Of a stretch of DNA of 64,000 nucleotides, positions 52,288 to 63,463 are shown in pieces (the first letter of the stretch is position 1; every line of letters begins with the position of its first letter). The stretch comes from Apoderus coryli. Its lineage: Eukaryota > Arthropoda > Insecta > Coleoptera > Attelabidae. The translations under genes and the position numbers were made by a program. Location of the stretch: contig OU452199.1 of assembly GCA_911728435.2 (NCBI GenBank), positions 38,265,253 to 38,329,252 of the forward strand. Reading direction: 5' to 3'. The notes under the pieces were generated by a model. The model was not told the DNA's origin. It saw nothing but the letters and a program-made list of their open reading frames with translations, and did no database searches.

Positions 52288-54149
52288 TATTTACAAATAA
52301 AATAGAAATCTTTTGTATTAGATATTTTTTATTTTTATTACGTTATTTAACAAGTAACTGTTTAGCTGTTAGGTATTAATATACCGACGACATTAAAATT
52401 TAATATAGGTATTAAAGTTCAAATTTAATTAGTTTTACGTCAACAAAATCTACAACTATTATTATTATATTATGTATTAGATACCTGTTATAAATAAATA
52501 TACCTATGATATCCATAATTATGTTATTTTTTAAATGTCATTGATTACATTAGTAGGTATATAGATAAAATCTAACTTTTATAATGAATGTCATATGTAT
52601 ACTTTTTTCTTACAAAGGAAATCAAATCTAAAATGCATAGATATATTCTGCAAATGATTAATTAATTAGATATACTAATATCATCACCCCCATCCTCAAA
52701 ATAGTAATTCTAGCGAATTGGTGATTTGCCCAATTAGTCTACTGCAGACTACTTCTTCAGTGTGTTCAACCTATTACGTCTAGATAAACAGAGCAATTCT
52801 TATTTCACTTTAACTTATTGTAGCTGCTGTTCTTTAATTATGTTTTCATTTCATCAATTCTTTACTTTTAATAGCGTTTGATCAAAGTCTAAACTTTGAT
52901 TGAAATAGTGTTCGCAATTTCAATTCGCTAATTGAACACCAGTCGCATTGAAATCTTAATAGAAACGTCTAAGAGGTAAAGGTCGACAACACTTTAATTT
53001 TCAAAAATGAAATATCGATGTCTGTTTAGTAGAGATGCCAGTTTACTGTCGATTCGCAAATATTGTTTGCAATTATCGAAATTTAAAGAGATTTTCTTTC
53101 CCACAATTAGACAGCGTTAGATTTTTATAATCTGAACCTGGAGAGTGATAATATTTCTCGTTCGTAACAAATGAACGAATTCCCAAATATGTTTAATTTT
53201 TTTGGAATTTTTTAGGAATAAAATGTAATTTTTTGATTATCAAGTTGTCCCCCGATTTCCTTTGGCTATAATTTTCTTCATGAATGAAAACTTTGGTTCT
53301 GATTTTAGATTGTGTTTCTCTGATGTCTTAATTTTTTTATATAAAGTCAAGAAAATGGTATCGACCAAAAAACCACACAAAAGAAAGTCTGGAACGGTTA
53401 AATCGGGAGATCTTGCAGGCAGGGCAACTCACAAAAACAAGACAATAGGTGATCCGGACATACAGTCCTCATATTTTGGTTGTTGCCTCAAATATGCGAA
53501 CACATTTATACTGTCTAGATCTAGAGGATTGAAATGAATCTAGCTAGCAGTTGAAATTATTACAAAATAAACAACGAACCTGAAGCGTATGCTCAATTTA
53601 TAGGTCTATGTTAATTGGTAATACGGTATTATTGGATAAATCAAAATAAATTTATACAATTGTGTTAAAGCTAAATCTACAAAAAAAAAAATGGTATGGA
53701 AATCGAAATCGACAAATCTGCAAACATGCAAATTTGCGATCTCTAGTACCCCAACAATCAAACACACACAGCCTACTTAGATTAATAATATAGTTGTTGC
53801 GTAATAAGAATAATGCCTGGCCGTCTGGATAATCGAGTATATAGTTGGCAAGGCGTATGTATGTATGTATGCCGTATAATATACAAGGATTAAAATGAGC
53901 GGTAATTGCCTTTAATTAAGATATTAATAAACGAAAACGAGTCAATAAACGCGTTAACTTGCATATAAGATATACATATATACAATATTTATTTTGGAAT
54001 ATATTTTATTAAACTTGTTGCGAATAATTTTAGAGTGTGGTGTGTTATGTTGTATTATTTATCCGATTTCGAGGATTTTTTTCGTAGCAAAGGCAGTCAC
54101 GACATTAATGTTGATGATGGAGACCATATGATATACTCGTGTTATTATA
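52288..54149. other. Gene-free interval
   Basis: AT-rich, no exon or clear element recognised apart from a GTAT microsatellite near 53858-53872. Confidence 0.4.
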
Positions 54150-54513
54150 CAGGGTGGTCCAACGAAAAGTTTGCACCTAGCTTTTCTCTTTTTTTTGTAG
54201 TCGAATGCGAAAATGCTCGGACACGTCGATTTTGCTTTTGAGGGGGACACATTTTAAACATATTTTTCGATCTGCGCCTTTAACCCCCTAGCGGGGGTGA
54301 GTAACAACCCTAAAATTTTAAATGGAAAGAGGGGTCTAATGACATATCATTTGAAAGGACACAAAATTGTCTTTCTAATGATACCCTATTTGTCGAATTT
54401 TACTAAAACAGTTAATACGAAAACGACTTTAAAGACATTAAGCCGATAATTTTGGTATTAATGAGAAATACAAATAAGTTTTAATTATTGCGAGTGAAAA
54501 CACCTGCAATCGT
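54150..54513. repeat. Left terminal inverted repeat of the Tc1/mariner element
   Basis: Pairs with 55873-56236 along its length; the match decays after about CAAATAAGTTTTAATTATT. Confidence 0.85.
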
Positions 54514-54593
54514 TAGTACATTCCAATGTTTGTTAGTTTTAACATTGCTTTGTAAAAAAAGTAAACAAGCTGTTAAATTGATTTATTAAAACG

Positions 54594-55706
54594 TTACATT
54601 AACAAATGTTGAAAATGTGACCCATTTGATTCCATACAATAATACAGATTTTGTTCAAATCTATTTCTAACATTTTGTAGCATATCAGGTGTTATGTTTC
54701 TGCACTCTTCTGTAATGCGTTGGCGAAGATCTTCTATGGACTCGGGCTTCGTGGCAAAACATTTATTTTTTAAGTGCCCCCAAAGAAAAAAGTCTAAAGG
54801 CGATAAATCCGGTGACCTGGCAGGCCATTCAATTGGGCCCCTCCTTCCAATCCACCGTCCAGGGAACCGGTCATCTAAGAACTGTCTTACAGGAGCCACA
54901 TAGTGCGGAGGTGCTCCATCTTGCTGGAAATAAAGCCGATCAGCAGTATGATTTTGGTCATCTTCTATTATTTGTGTTATTAAAGGATCAATTGTGTCTT
55001 CAAGCATGTTTAGGTACACTTCACCAGTTAAATTTCCAGGAATAAAAAGTGGTCCTATAATATGATTTCCTAATATGCCACACCAGACGTTTATTTTTTG
55101 AGGATACTGGGTATGAACCTCACGGAATAAATGTGGGTTACTGTCATCCCAGTAACGGCAATTGTGCCTATTTACAGCTCCATTCAAATAAAATGTGCAT
55201 TCGTCGGAAAAACAAATGTTAAATAATAATTGCGGATCTTCAATTAAACGCTGGCTCATTGCTTCACAAAATTGCAGCCTTCTATCAGGATCATCCTCAT
55301 TTAGTTCCTGTACTAATTTGATTTTGTACGGATGAAATTTGTACGCTTTTAAAATTCGTATTATGGACGAACGGGAGACACCTGAGGCTTCAGCTAGTTG
55401 ACGGGTACTTTGACTATGATCCATTTCAACATGCCCTAAAACAGCGACTTCCACAGCTTCATTTCTGATCGGTTTCTGCGGCTGGTGTTTTACATTACAG
55501 ACAGATCCGGTATCTACAAACTTTTTAACTAACTTGCCAACGTACACATCATTCACATTTTTATCGGGATGTCTCTCATTAAATAAGCGAGCCGTAAGTC
55601 TAGCACTACTATTATTTTGAAAATAAAGTTTAACAATTTCAACTCGTTCTAGAATGGAATAAATCATTTTGTACGGTAAAAGTAAAATAACTTGAGAAGC
55701 AACCAA
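54594..55706 (-). CDS. Tc1/mariner-type transposase, DD41D spacing
   Basis: 370 residues, uninterrupted. The N-terminal helix-turn-helix (about 15-70, of the kind annotated DUF4817 in insects) is followed by a second HTH (STRQLAEASGVSRSSIIRIL, 100-119). The DDE-type catalytic domain has FSDECTF (Asp168), QQDGAPPHY (Asp263) and SPDLSPLD (Asp305). The 41 residues between the last two Asp match the DD41D (rosa/visitor-like) group rather than the classic DD34D or DD34E. All three acidic residues are present. Translation may begin at the second Met (MIYSILERVEI, base 55667), because the first 13 residues look unlike the family. It sits inside its own inverted repeats, so it is an element gene and not a host gene. 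Confidence 0.93.
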   Translation of the reverse strand: MVASQVILLLPYKMIYSILERVEIVKLYFQNNSSARLTARLFNERHPDKNVNDVYVGKLVKKFVDTGSVCNVKHQPQKPIRNEAVEVAVLGHVEMDHSQSTRQLAEASGVSRSSIIRILKAYKFHPYKIKLVQELNEDDPDRRLQFCEAMSQRLIEDPQLLFNICFSDECTFYLNGAVNRHNCRYWDDSNPHLFREVHTQYPQKINVWCGILGNHIIGPLFIPGNLTGEVYLNMLEDTIDPLITQIIEDDQNHTADRLYFQQDGAPPHYVAPVRQFLDDRFPGRWIGRRGPIEWPARSPDLSPLDFFLWGHLKNKCFATKPESIEDLRQRITEECRNITPDMLQNVRNRFEQNLYYCMESNGSHFQHLLM

Positions 55707-55872
55707 ACTGAATCAGTGAAAAGACTAAAATAAACGGTGTAAATTCTTTTCCTACACGTATCTGCAGTTTTTATTTCAACAAAAAACGCAAACGATTAGT
55801 GAGGAATTTAGTTCTGATAAATAAGATCGTGTTTTTGAAATCCCGTTTTTCTTCAAAGTAAATAATTTAGAA

Positions 55873-56236
55873 ATGATTGTAGTTGTTTTCAGTCGTAATA
55901 ATTAAAACTTATTTGTATTTCTCATTAATACCAAAATTATCGGCTTAATGTCTTTAAAGTCGTTTTCGTATTAACTGTTTTAGTAAAATTCGACAAATAG
56001 GGTATCATTAGAAAGACAATTTTGTGTCCTTTCAAATGATATGTCATTAGACCCCTCTTTCCATTTAAAATTTTAGGGTTGTTACTCACCCCCGCTAGGG
56101 GGTTAAAGGCGCAGATCGAAAAATATGTTTAAAATGTGTCCCCCTCAAAAGCAAAATCGACGTGTCCGAGCATTTTCGCATTCGACTACAAAAAAAAGAG
56201 AAAAGCTAGATGCAAACTTTTCGTTGGACCACCCTG
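55873..56236. repeat. Right terminal inverted repeat of the Tc1/mariner element
   Basis: Reverse complement of 54150-54513; ends GGACCACCCTG next to TA. Confidence 0.85.
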
Positions 56237-56389
56237 TATGTGCTTTGATTGTGTCCCTAAATAATAAATAAAATTTTGTCGTTTAACTATACCTAATAGG
56301 TATCTATATACTCGTTTTAAAAGGCAACTGCAATTATTGATGCAATGTGATTTAAAATATTTTTTTTCCTCTTAGTTTTCTTGAACCAT

Positions 56390-56940
56390 ATATTTATAAT
56401 CTTTTGGATATCTTTCTTGGGGTTTTTGGTTCGCATCAACAAACAATAGTGAGATAAAAAACTTTTATTTCATGTCAATCTTTTTTTTTACGACGTTTCG
56501 ACAAACAATTTTTGTCTTCTTCAGGTTTTTTTTTGTCAGTCTTCCAACATCTTATTAATGTTCTCTTTTCCTTTTTTTTATTATTATTTCCATTATTGGT
56601 ATTGTCATAATATTAGTAAGAGAATTTTTATTTTAAAAATACGTTACGAAAGTGTTTCGATCCGCATTTGCTTCTAAACGTATTTTTAAAATCAAAATTC
56701 TCTTACTAATATTATGACAATACCAATAATGGAAATAATAATAAAAAAAAAGGAAAAGAGAACATTAATAAGATGTTGGAAGACTGACAAAAAAAAAAAA
56801 ACCTGAAGAAGACAAAAATTGTTTGTCGAAACGTCGTTAAAAAAAAAGATTGACATGATATAAAAGTTTTTTATCTCAGTATTGTTTGTTAATGCGAACC
56901 AAACACCCCAAGAAAGATATCCAAAAGATTGAAATATAAT
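56390..56940. mobile_element. Large palindromic fold-back element (~550 bp)
   Basis: Arms of about 255 bp (56390-56645 and 56677-56940) are near-perfect inverted copies around a ~31-bp loop. The outer ends read ATCTTTTGGATATCTTTCTT. The right arm contains CTGAAGAAGAC ... GTCGAAACGTCG (56803-56836), resembling a hammerhead ribozyme core; the left arm carries its reverse complement. No coding content. Confidence 0.88.
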
Positions 56941-57214
56941 TGGGCACCTCAAGTTAGATCAGTGTTAGTCAATATGATTAATATCTTTTATGTGGTTTGA
57001 CATTGTACGTAAAATCAGTCTTATAAAAAAAAATTATTTCCACTGAAACTGCATCTTATGTTCAAAATGATACAATTTCATTTAAAAAGAGAAATGCCAA
57101 AAGGTTCAAGCTCAGCAAAGCTGATTTTCAGCAAGGACCTAGTAGGTATACCTACACATAAAAAAACATAGAAAGAAGATAATAATAAACTACGAAAATA
57201 ATAATCATACAAAT

Positions 57215-57497
57215 TTAAATTGTGTCCCAATGAACTTGATTTAGATCAAAATTAAACTGATCCAGCCCAAAATTCGAAAAGTCACGATAAGTTTTTAGTA
57301 CTGGCCGGCATTTCTCGTTCTCCAGATCAACCCTGCAACAAACCAAACAATGGTCCGAAAGATTAGTTATTCTTGTTGGCTCTGATGCTATCTGTTTAAG
57401 ACCAATTGACTCAAAAAAGGTTGTGATCCGTTTACTCGGAGCACTAGACATAATTTAAAAGATTTATATTGAAATCGCCAACACATACCAAGTTATC
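57215..57497 (-). pseudogene. LINE endonuclease fragment
   Basis: The minus strand reads LEFDNLVCVGDFNINLLNY (57497-57441), then KRITTFFESIGLKQIASEPT RITNLSDHC. The GDFN motif followed by F..xxGLxQI..PTRIT is the C-terminal part of an APE-type endonuclease of Jockey/CR1-like elements. It is bounded at about 57497 by a fragment of a different LINE. Confidence 0.7.
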
Positions 57498-57499
57498 AA

Positions 57500-58035
57500 A
57501 CTCCAGAAACAACGCAGCGAGAAGATCCTCAAATGCATCAAAGAACGGAACCAACTCGGACTGGGAGGTCTTAAACGATGCTGAATCTCATCAACGATAT
57601 TTGCGTTTGCCGCCAGAATGCTGCCGAGGTAAGAGAAACTCTCGATGTTCTGAAGTCTGTCTCTGTTAACTCGAATATGTGGTAACACAGCCACCGTGTT
57701 TGGTGCAGGCTGGTAGAGAATCTGTGTTTTCTTTATAATCAGTTTAAGCCCGATACTCCTGTATGCGCTGTTAAATGCATTTCGTATATATTGAACCTCA
57801 ATGATTGATGTGGATACGATCTTCGTTCCAGCTTGCAGTTTACGAAGGTTGAAGAGTCCGCCGCCATCAAATCAGTAGACAATTCCCCCCGGCAGTTCAT
57901 CCTTAACAAGTTGAATGACCGTTCCCACAAACATCGGAAACAAGGTCAGTGCAATGCCACAACCCGCTTTACGCCAGTTGTTATTGGAAAGGGCTCTCCC
58001 AGTCTGCTGCTGTTGAGAATTGCTGCGTTCATATG
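57500..58035 (-). pseudogene. LINE reverse transcriptase fragment lacking its YADD motif
   Basis: The minus strand reads LGEPFPITTGVK, then frame-shifted FDGGGLFNLRKLQAGTKIVS, IIEVQYIRNAFNSAYRSIGL, KLIIKKTQILYQPAPN, and NIESFSYLGSILAANANIVD EIQHR. These blocks match RT and thumb of another LINE family. The catalytic YADD segment is deleted between IIEVQY and NAFNSAY. Several frameshifts. Confidence 0.75.
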
Positions 58036-59997
58036 ACCGAGCTGGAAACACTTGACTATGTGTTTATTGCCCTGTCCTGCAAGCGAGTTTGATAAGTGTG
58101 AGGATTTTGACTTTTGGAAAATTTAAGGTCTGCAGAAGTCAGAGTCCTCGCCGTTTAGAAACAATAAAGTTTTGATTAATTTAAAATATAAATTAAGAAA
58201 ACCCAACCACATTTGGTCATTTTCATGTGCATATTATGAGCATCTTTCTTGTAGGATTAAGATTAGTAAGAAAGTCGGAATAATGTGCGCGTTTCATCAA
58301 TAATTCCAGATGAATTATTACGTATTTAATAAAATAAGGGTATTTATTCTGGTCTTTGAAAGGAATACACTATTGGTTCGTATCAGCTATAATCTCCTGC
58401 TAGTATAAAAATGGTGGTATTATTTCTTGGTAAACAACATCATTTTCCCATTTTATTGGTTTCTTGTGTATACTCGCATACTATCGCAAAATTATAATTC
58501 TTATAATGCTAAACCGATTATCTTATTTTGCCGACCAACATCTAAAAAGAAGACCTCCTCATGCATATAATCTTGCTGCCAGTCAGTCTGCAATCTTCGT
58601 GGTGGTAATTTTAAAATCCCACTCAATAAATTTATGAATTGCCGGTGTAAGTCTGTTGACTGCCATCATTGCGGATACACAACTATAATCAGGTCTTGTT
58701 AGCGATCAGTATTCCTTATGAACACAACTTTTATTCAATTATTTTGGCTTTGGGTCCGTACAATGACTGTTCTAGAACTGCTGGAGTGTGCGCCGTTTAA
58801 ATTTACATGTTTTGTTGAAGAGGAGAGTTGTAGAACCGGTACTTCTCTCTTAAGTCAGAACAGAACTGTTCCGGAACGGTTCTAGAACTGTCAAATATGA
58901 TCCTCGGTGTTGAGCAAGTACAGATTTTGTGCTCTTTTTGGATTAGCTCGTGCCTTGAATTTCGTCGAACTTGAAGAAATATCGGGGCCTCATATTGTTG
59001 AGAAGATCATGTTTTTTATTTCACACAGACATGATCACTATGGACAGACTGGACAATTTTTTGGTAAGCGACTAGTTGATGTGGCAATAGACAGTTTAAT
59101 TGACCAGCACTTGGTCGGAATATAATTGCCGTGGAAGACAACTGGGATGAATTGGACCTCTTTATTAAAAGACGTACCTACATGGCTTCAACCGCTCGAT
59201 CTAGGATTTAAGACAGGAGTAGTGTACCATGATTGAATAAGGTTTTTAATTCGCATTTGGCAATAGTGTCATATTCTGTAAAAATTTCTCTTTAACCTGC
59301 ATTTATACCGACAACGTTCTACCCCAGAAAGCTCCCGCGAATTTATGCATTTTGATATAGGGATATCTACCCTTTACCCTTAAAGGGCTTAGTTCTCTAG
59401 ACACAGGGTGCGTCAAAGATTTGGTTCTTTTAAGGAACAAAACGGTCACTAAATTTGAAAAAATATTTAAAGGCGTTTTTGAATTACAGCAAATTTTCGG
59501 CAAAGCTGAAATGTATAAATATTGTTAAGATGGGAATCGAATTACTTTCTTGATTAATTAAAAAAGTTGTGCAGGTCAATGTGTTCAATAAATCGGCCGG
59601 GTGGTCCCCCATTGGCAGGATATCCACCGTTCCATCTACGTCGCAGAATTACAAGAATAAGATAACAGTCAGAAAGGAAAAGAGAGACAACTCGATCGGT
59701 TTGGTCCGATGAAGTCATAATTTTGTTTTTTTTTTCTTATTTGGCGGTTTTCTCAAGTCAGTGGTTATGTGCCGTCATTTATTCTGTATAATAAGCCGCC
59801 TTTGAGCGTGTTCGCGCACCACAAATAAAAACAATGGAACATCACCTGTATGAATGATTAAGCACCGCAGTTTGTATTTTGCAAGAATATCTAGATCCAA
59901 TCATGGGCGCGGCTAGGAATATTCTTATGGGGGGACAAGGGGCATTCAATTAAAATAATTTTTCTAATTTATTATTCTTGAACCTTGATCTTCAATT
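58036..59997. other. Gene-free interval
   Basis: No gene recognised. A 72-codon open frame at 58907-59125 has no similarity that I know. Palindromic GGTTCTAGAAC-like motifs occur near 58765-58890. Confidence 0.35.
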
Positions 59998-60321
59998 TCT
60001 TTTATTGGGATGACGTTCCCAATTTTACACAAAAAATTTTTTTTTTTAAACTATTTCTTTAATGGTTTCATGTCATTTTTTTTTTATTTTTCCAACGTTT
60101 CGACTAGACTCAGCTTGTCTTTTTCAAGAAATTCTTTTTTTTTTATTCACAAACATTTTTTTTTCTCCTTTCTCCTTTTTCTTTTTTTATTATTACATTT
60201 TCGTTTCAAGTACGTATACACGACCTTGTTCTACAAACCATAGTTTCAAAAAAAAAAAAACAAAAAAAAAAAAAAAATTTATTTTTGTGTAAAATTGTGA
60301 ACCTCATCCCAATAAAAGAAT
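59998..60321. mobile_element. Fold-back element related to 6855-6967
   Basis: TTCTTTTATTGGGATGACGT at the left pairs with AACCTCATCCCAATAAAAGAA at the right over about 40 bp. The interior has poly-T/poly-A tracts and a degenerate copy (60091-60130, minus sense TTGAAAAAGAC...GTCGAAACGTTGG) of the hammerhead-like motif in 56390-56940. Confidence 0.75.
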
Positions 60322-60960
60322 AATAAAATAAATTAAAATAATATTAGGTTGCCTGAAAATGTGTGACAAAATGAGTTTATATTTCTCGACAAAATTTTAA
60401 ACCTATGTTTAAACTGCAAACTTAAATTTCCAATGTAATTGCAGAGCAAATGTAGAAAAAAAATTTTTTTTAATGTAAATAAGCAATGTTGAATATTTGA
60501 ATGCCATTTTTAATTCTAAACATCTTTTCTTTATAACAAATTTCGATGTTGTCAAAAATAAAGGTACTTTAATCCAGAGCAAAATTCACATTTTTTGATA
60601 AACCTCGTATACGACTGAACAAATTTAACATCTGATGGTTGCATATTAGGTTTTGGACCATGCAAAACTTTTTATGAAGAATAACTTTTTTTCGTAAAAT
60701 TAATAATAAAGAAGTTTCTCATATGCCGCCAACTTACGTGGACACACAGTATAATTGCAACCCAACTAATTACAAGGCACAACTACTGACATCCAAGCTG
60801 TAAGCATTGAGACAATGAAAAACATAATCAGACTGCATAGAGAAAACTGCGAACATAAATATCATAGGGTGATTCCATGCTCTATTTCAGGCTCTAGAGG
60901 ATCAACTTTCAGAAAAAAAATTCGAAAGGCTACAACTTATATAAATTTCATCCAAAACCC
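60322..60960. other. Gene-free AT-rich interval
   Basis: No feature recognised; the right end may belong to the hAT fragment that follows. Confidence 0.35.
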
Positions 60961-61215
60961 ATGCGAAGCATTACTTTTAAAAAATTTTTAGAGGTAACAG
61001 TCGCTATTCAAAAGTTCTACGCTGATATTTTGGATAATTTTCTGTCAGACGCACAAACCTGGTATCAGATGTGGAAGTTTGAAGTTGCTGAAAAATTAAA
61101 ATATATCGACCTTAAATGTTCATTAGCCTGTCTGCCCTCTGTAACGGAAGCAATCAAAATTCGATTAACTCTTCCAGCCACAACATGTACCGTTGAGCGT
61201 TCCTTTTTCAACCAT
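60961..61215 (+). pseudogene. hAT transposase C-terminal fragment
   Basis: Open frame with VAEKLKYIDLKCSLACLP ... EAIKIRLTLPATTCTVERSF. The LPxTTCxxERSFS motif belongs to the hAT dimerisation region (ZMYM1-like hAT elements). The frame then leaves similarity at the Phe after ERSF, and no catalytic region was found upstream. Confidence 0.7.
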
Positions 61216-61268
61216 GTTCAGCACATCCTTTTCCAGCTCTACCGTTCTTGCTGTCTTTTGCCTTCGTT

Positions 61269-61400
61269 TCAGTGTGCCTGTTTCCTGAGGGTGTCTCTTT
61301 CAGTGTAGAACAGCCTAGCTTTTAATGCATTGCTATCAGCGAGTCCATAAATGAAGTGCATGTCGCTTATCTCGGCATTTTTATAGTGAATCATTTTAAG
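61269..61400 (-). pseudogene. N-terminal Tc1/mariner (DUF4817-like) transposase scrap
   Basis: The minus strand reads AEISDMHFIYGLADSNALKA RLFYTER, which matches the first HTH of transposases resembling the one at 54594-55706. Only the N-terminus is present, next to a hAT fragment. Confidence 0.5.
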
Positions 61401-61597
61401 GGACTTCAACAAATTTGACAGATTCAAATGATTGGCGCAGTCTAATAATATCAACGTTACTTTTAGTCGAATTCTTCGCAAATATTCTTGGTATGGTATG
61501 TTGAAAAAATGTTTTTCTACGACTGTCTTTAAATGCCTTTATTATATGTTCAATCATGATTTGACAATGTAGTACAGTGTAATGCTGTTTATCATTT

Positions 61598-61642
61598 ATA
61601 ATATTTCCCACTAGTTGCTAGGCAACTAGTGGGAAATATTAT
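61598..61642. repeat. Perfect 21-bp palindrome
   Basis: Arms ATAATATTTCCCACTAGTTGC and its exact complement around TAG. The centre, GTTGCTAGGCAAC, fits the RFX X-box consensus RYYNYY-N-RRNRAC. Confidence 0.85.
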
Positions 61643-61867
61643 TACGCGCGGATAAAATTTCATTGTGTAATCAATTGTAATGACAAAAGTAGCGGCGGGC
61701 ATGAAAAATCACCATAGCAACGCCGAAAATACAAACACCAAATTGACAGTTTCGGTATTTATAATTAATAATAATTATAATTAAGTATTTCGCTAATTTC
61801 AAAACACATAAACAGTGATAGTGAATATAGTTTAACACCACCTAGTCAATTTAATACTTCTAATTTA

Positions 61868-61992
61868 TCGTATTTATGCTTATACGCTAACAAGGGTAAG
61901 TTTCGAAAAACAAATATTTCCCTAAAAATTATGTTAAATTTATTAAAAAGTATTAAAAGAGTCGTAGAAAAAGTATAGTGTGAAACTCACAT
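61868..61992 (+). repeat. Dispersed repeat shared with 36070-36203
   Basis: Same blocks as the copy in the PNPLA8 copy 2 intron (GGGTAAGTTTCGAAAA, GTCGTAGAAAAAGTATAGTG). Confidence 0.75.
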
Positions 61993-62199
61993 TTTAATTT
62001 TTATCTCGAAACAAAGCAACATTTTTGAAAAAATACAAGAGATAAAAAAGTTGTAGTTTTAGTTGCTTTATCTCAATATGATATCGAAATCAAATTACAG
62101 TCAGTGGCGTAGGTACATTTTTTCTTGGCAATAATTTTTATTAAATTGTCCCCCTAACGCCACTGGTCTTAATAATTTTGATCTAGTAAGTGCCATATA

Positions 62200-62440
62200 A
62201 TCTCCCTATTTCTAGGAACAACGCTGCCAAATTTCAAAGAAATCGGTAAGGAGGAGAGTACTTTTCCGGACGTATGTTTAGGCAACTTCTTGTCATAAAA
62301 TGACCTGAGAAATCATGCCCTTAAATATTACCGGCCTTTTTTAAACACACTGTATACGATGCTTCAGCCAATTTGTCAAATTGTTACGCACATGTACAGA
62401 ATGTGATCTTCTATGCGAGACACTCTGTATACATTGAAAG
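62200..62440. repeat. Dispersed repeat, inverted relative of 44380-44690
   Basis: Contains TTACGCACATGTACAGAATG and ACACTGTATACGATGCTTC, the reverse complement of blocks in the ITP-intron copy. Confidence 0.7.
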
Positions 62441-62846
62441 CTTGGCATAGTAAGAAAAAGAGTGAACATTTTATTAACCCACTACATATTATAGGGAAAT
62501 TTATCCACTGCTATCACTGTCGCTTTCACTAATATGCCTAAACAAAACTAACAAGAAGTAAACCAGATGTTGTGCATCGTACAATTAGGTAATTCATTTA
62601 TATTACAAGAAACCGAAAAGTATTACCATGCAAACTCCTTATTGTTGGCATTTACATAAAATAAAGCGGTAAATGTTTTTGTTATATACTGACGCTATAT
62701 TATCACTATGTAAATTAAGACCTCACACACATTTTTTAACATTCGACCTGTTGCATCGCCATAAATGTTTCATTTCAATTTAAAGTCTATTATTAGTTAA
62801 TTTAAGTTTGTTTAACAACAAAGATTTATCTGTTTTATAGTTTGTA

Positions 62847-63463
62847 CAGGGCGTTAGCAAAGTCGTGTGCGAAAGGCGATGGTTTGTCAGGGAGTCGATC
62901 ATATAATTTTCATACATTTTCTAAATTTATTTAAAAAACACACACAAAACAGCAAAAAATTAAATTTAAACAAAACAGAAAACTATTAATAAATAAAAGC
63001 ACATTTGTCACCACACCTGTCAAATGTGCGAACAAATTTGACAGTTACATACGTGTCAACAAATAATTTACTAGGTTTGACAGGAAGATGGACAACAATG
63101 ACATCGATGGCTACGTAGATTTGCAAATAAATGGAATCCATGGCTATCTACAGTTTATTGTAAGGCTTTTGGTAATTCTTTTAAATTGTAAAATTTAAAC
63201 ATGACTATAGGAAAAACGGCTCAAGATATTATAGACAACCCATATATTTTTAAACTAAATCCTTTAAAAATAAAAATATACAACGTGTCCCATTTAAAAA
63301 ATATAATTTATGCCATTTTGACAGATTTCCGATTCCATTTTTGTTATTCTATAATAACTGAGAGGTAGACAAGAAACTCTATACAACGTTTGTATTTAAA
63401 GCTTTTTTCCAAATTTTATTGATTAAGCTGTAGGTGGGGTGCAACCTATAAACAAACACCCTG
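62847..63463. mobile_element. Possible short inverted-repeat element
   Basis: CAGGGCGTT at the left and AACACCCTG at the right, each next to TA (GTACAGGG / CCCTGTAC). Only about 9 bp of inverted repeat; could be two unrelated ends. Confidence 0.3.

Larger units (their letters stand above)
54150..56236 (-). mobile_element. Apparently intact Tc1/mariner element with ~350-bp inverted repeats
   Basis: 2,087 bp, ends CAGGGTGGTCCAACGAAAAG / CTTTTCGTTGGACCACCCTG, flanked by TA (54148-54149, 56237-56238). The left repeat runs to about 54513 and the right starts at about 55873; by eye the arms differ at very few positions. Between them is one uninterrupted transposase frame. Long near-identical repeats plus an open frame suggest recent activity. 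Confidence 0.92.

Noticed and set aside
58907..59125. 72-codon plus-strand frame that looks fairly protein-like
   Set aside because: No family recognised, no neighbouring exons found; may be a TE remnant but I cannot support a call.
60010..60292. Phe-rich open frames
   Set aside because: Translations of the poly-T/poly-A tracts in the fold-back element.
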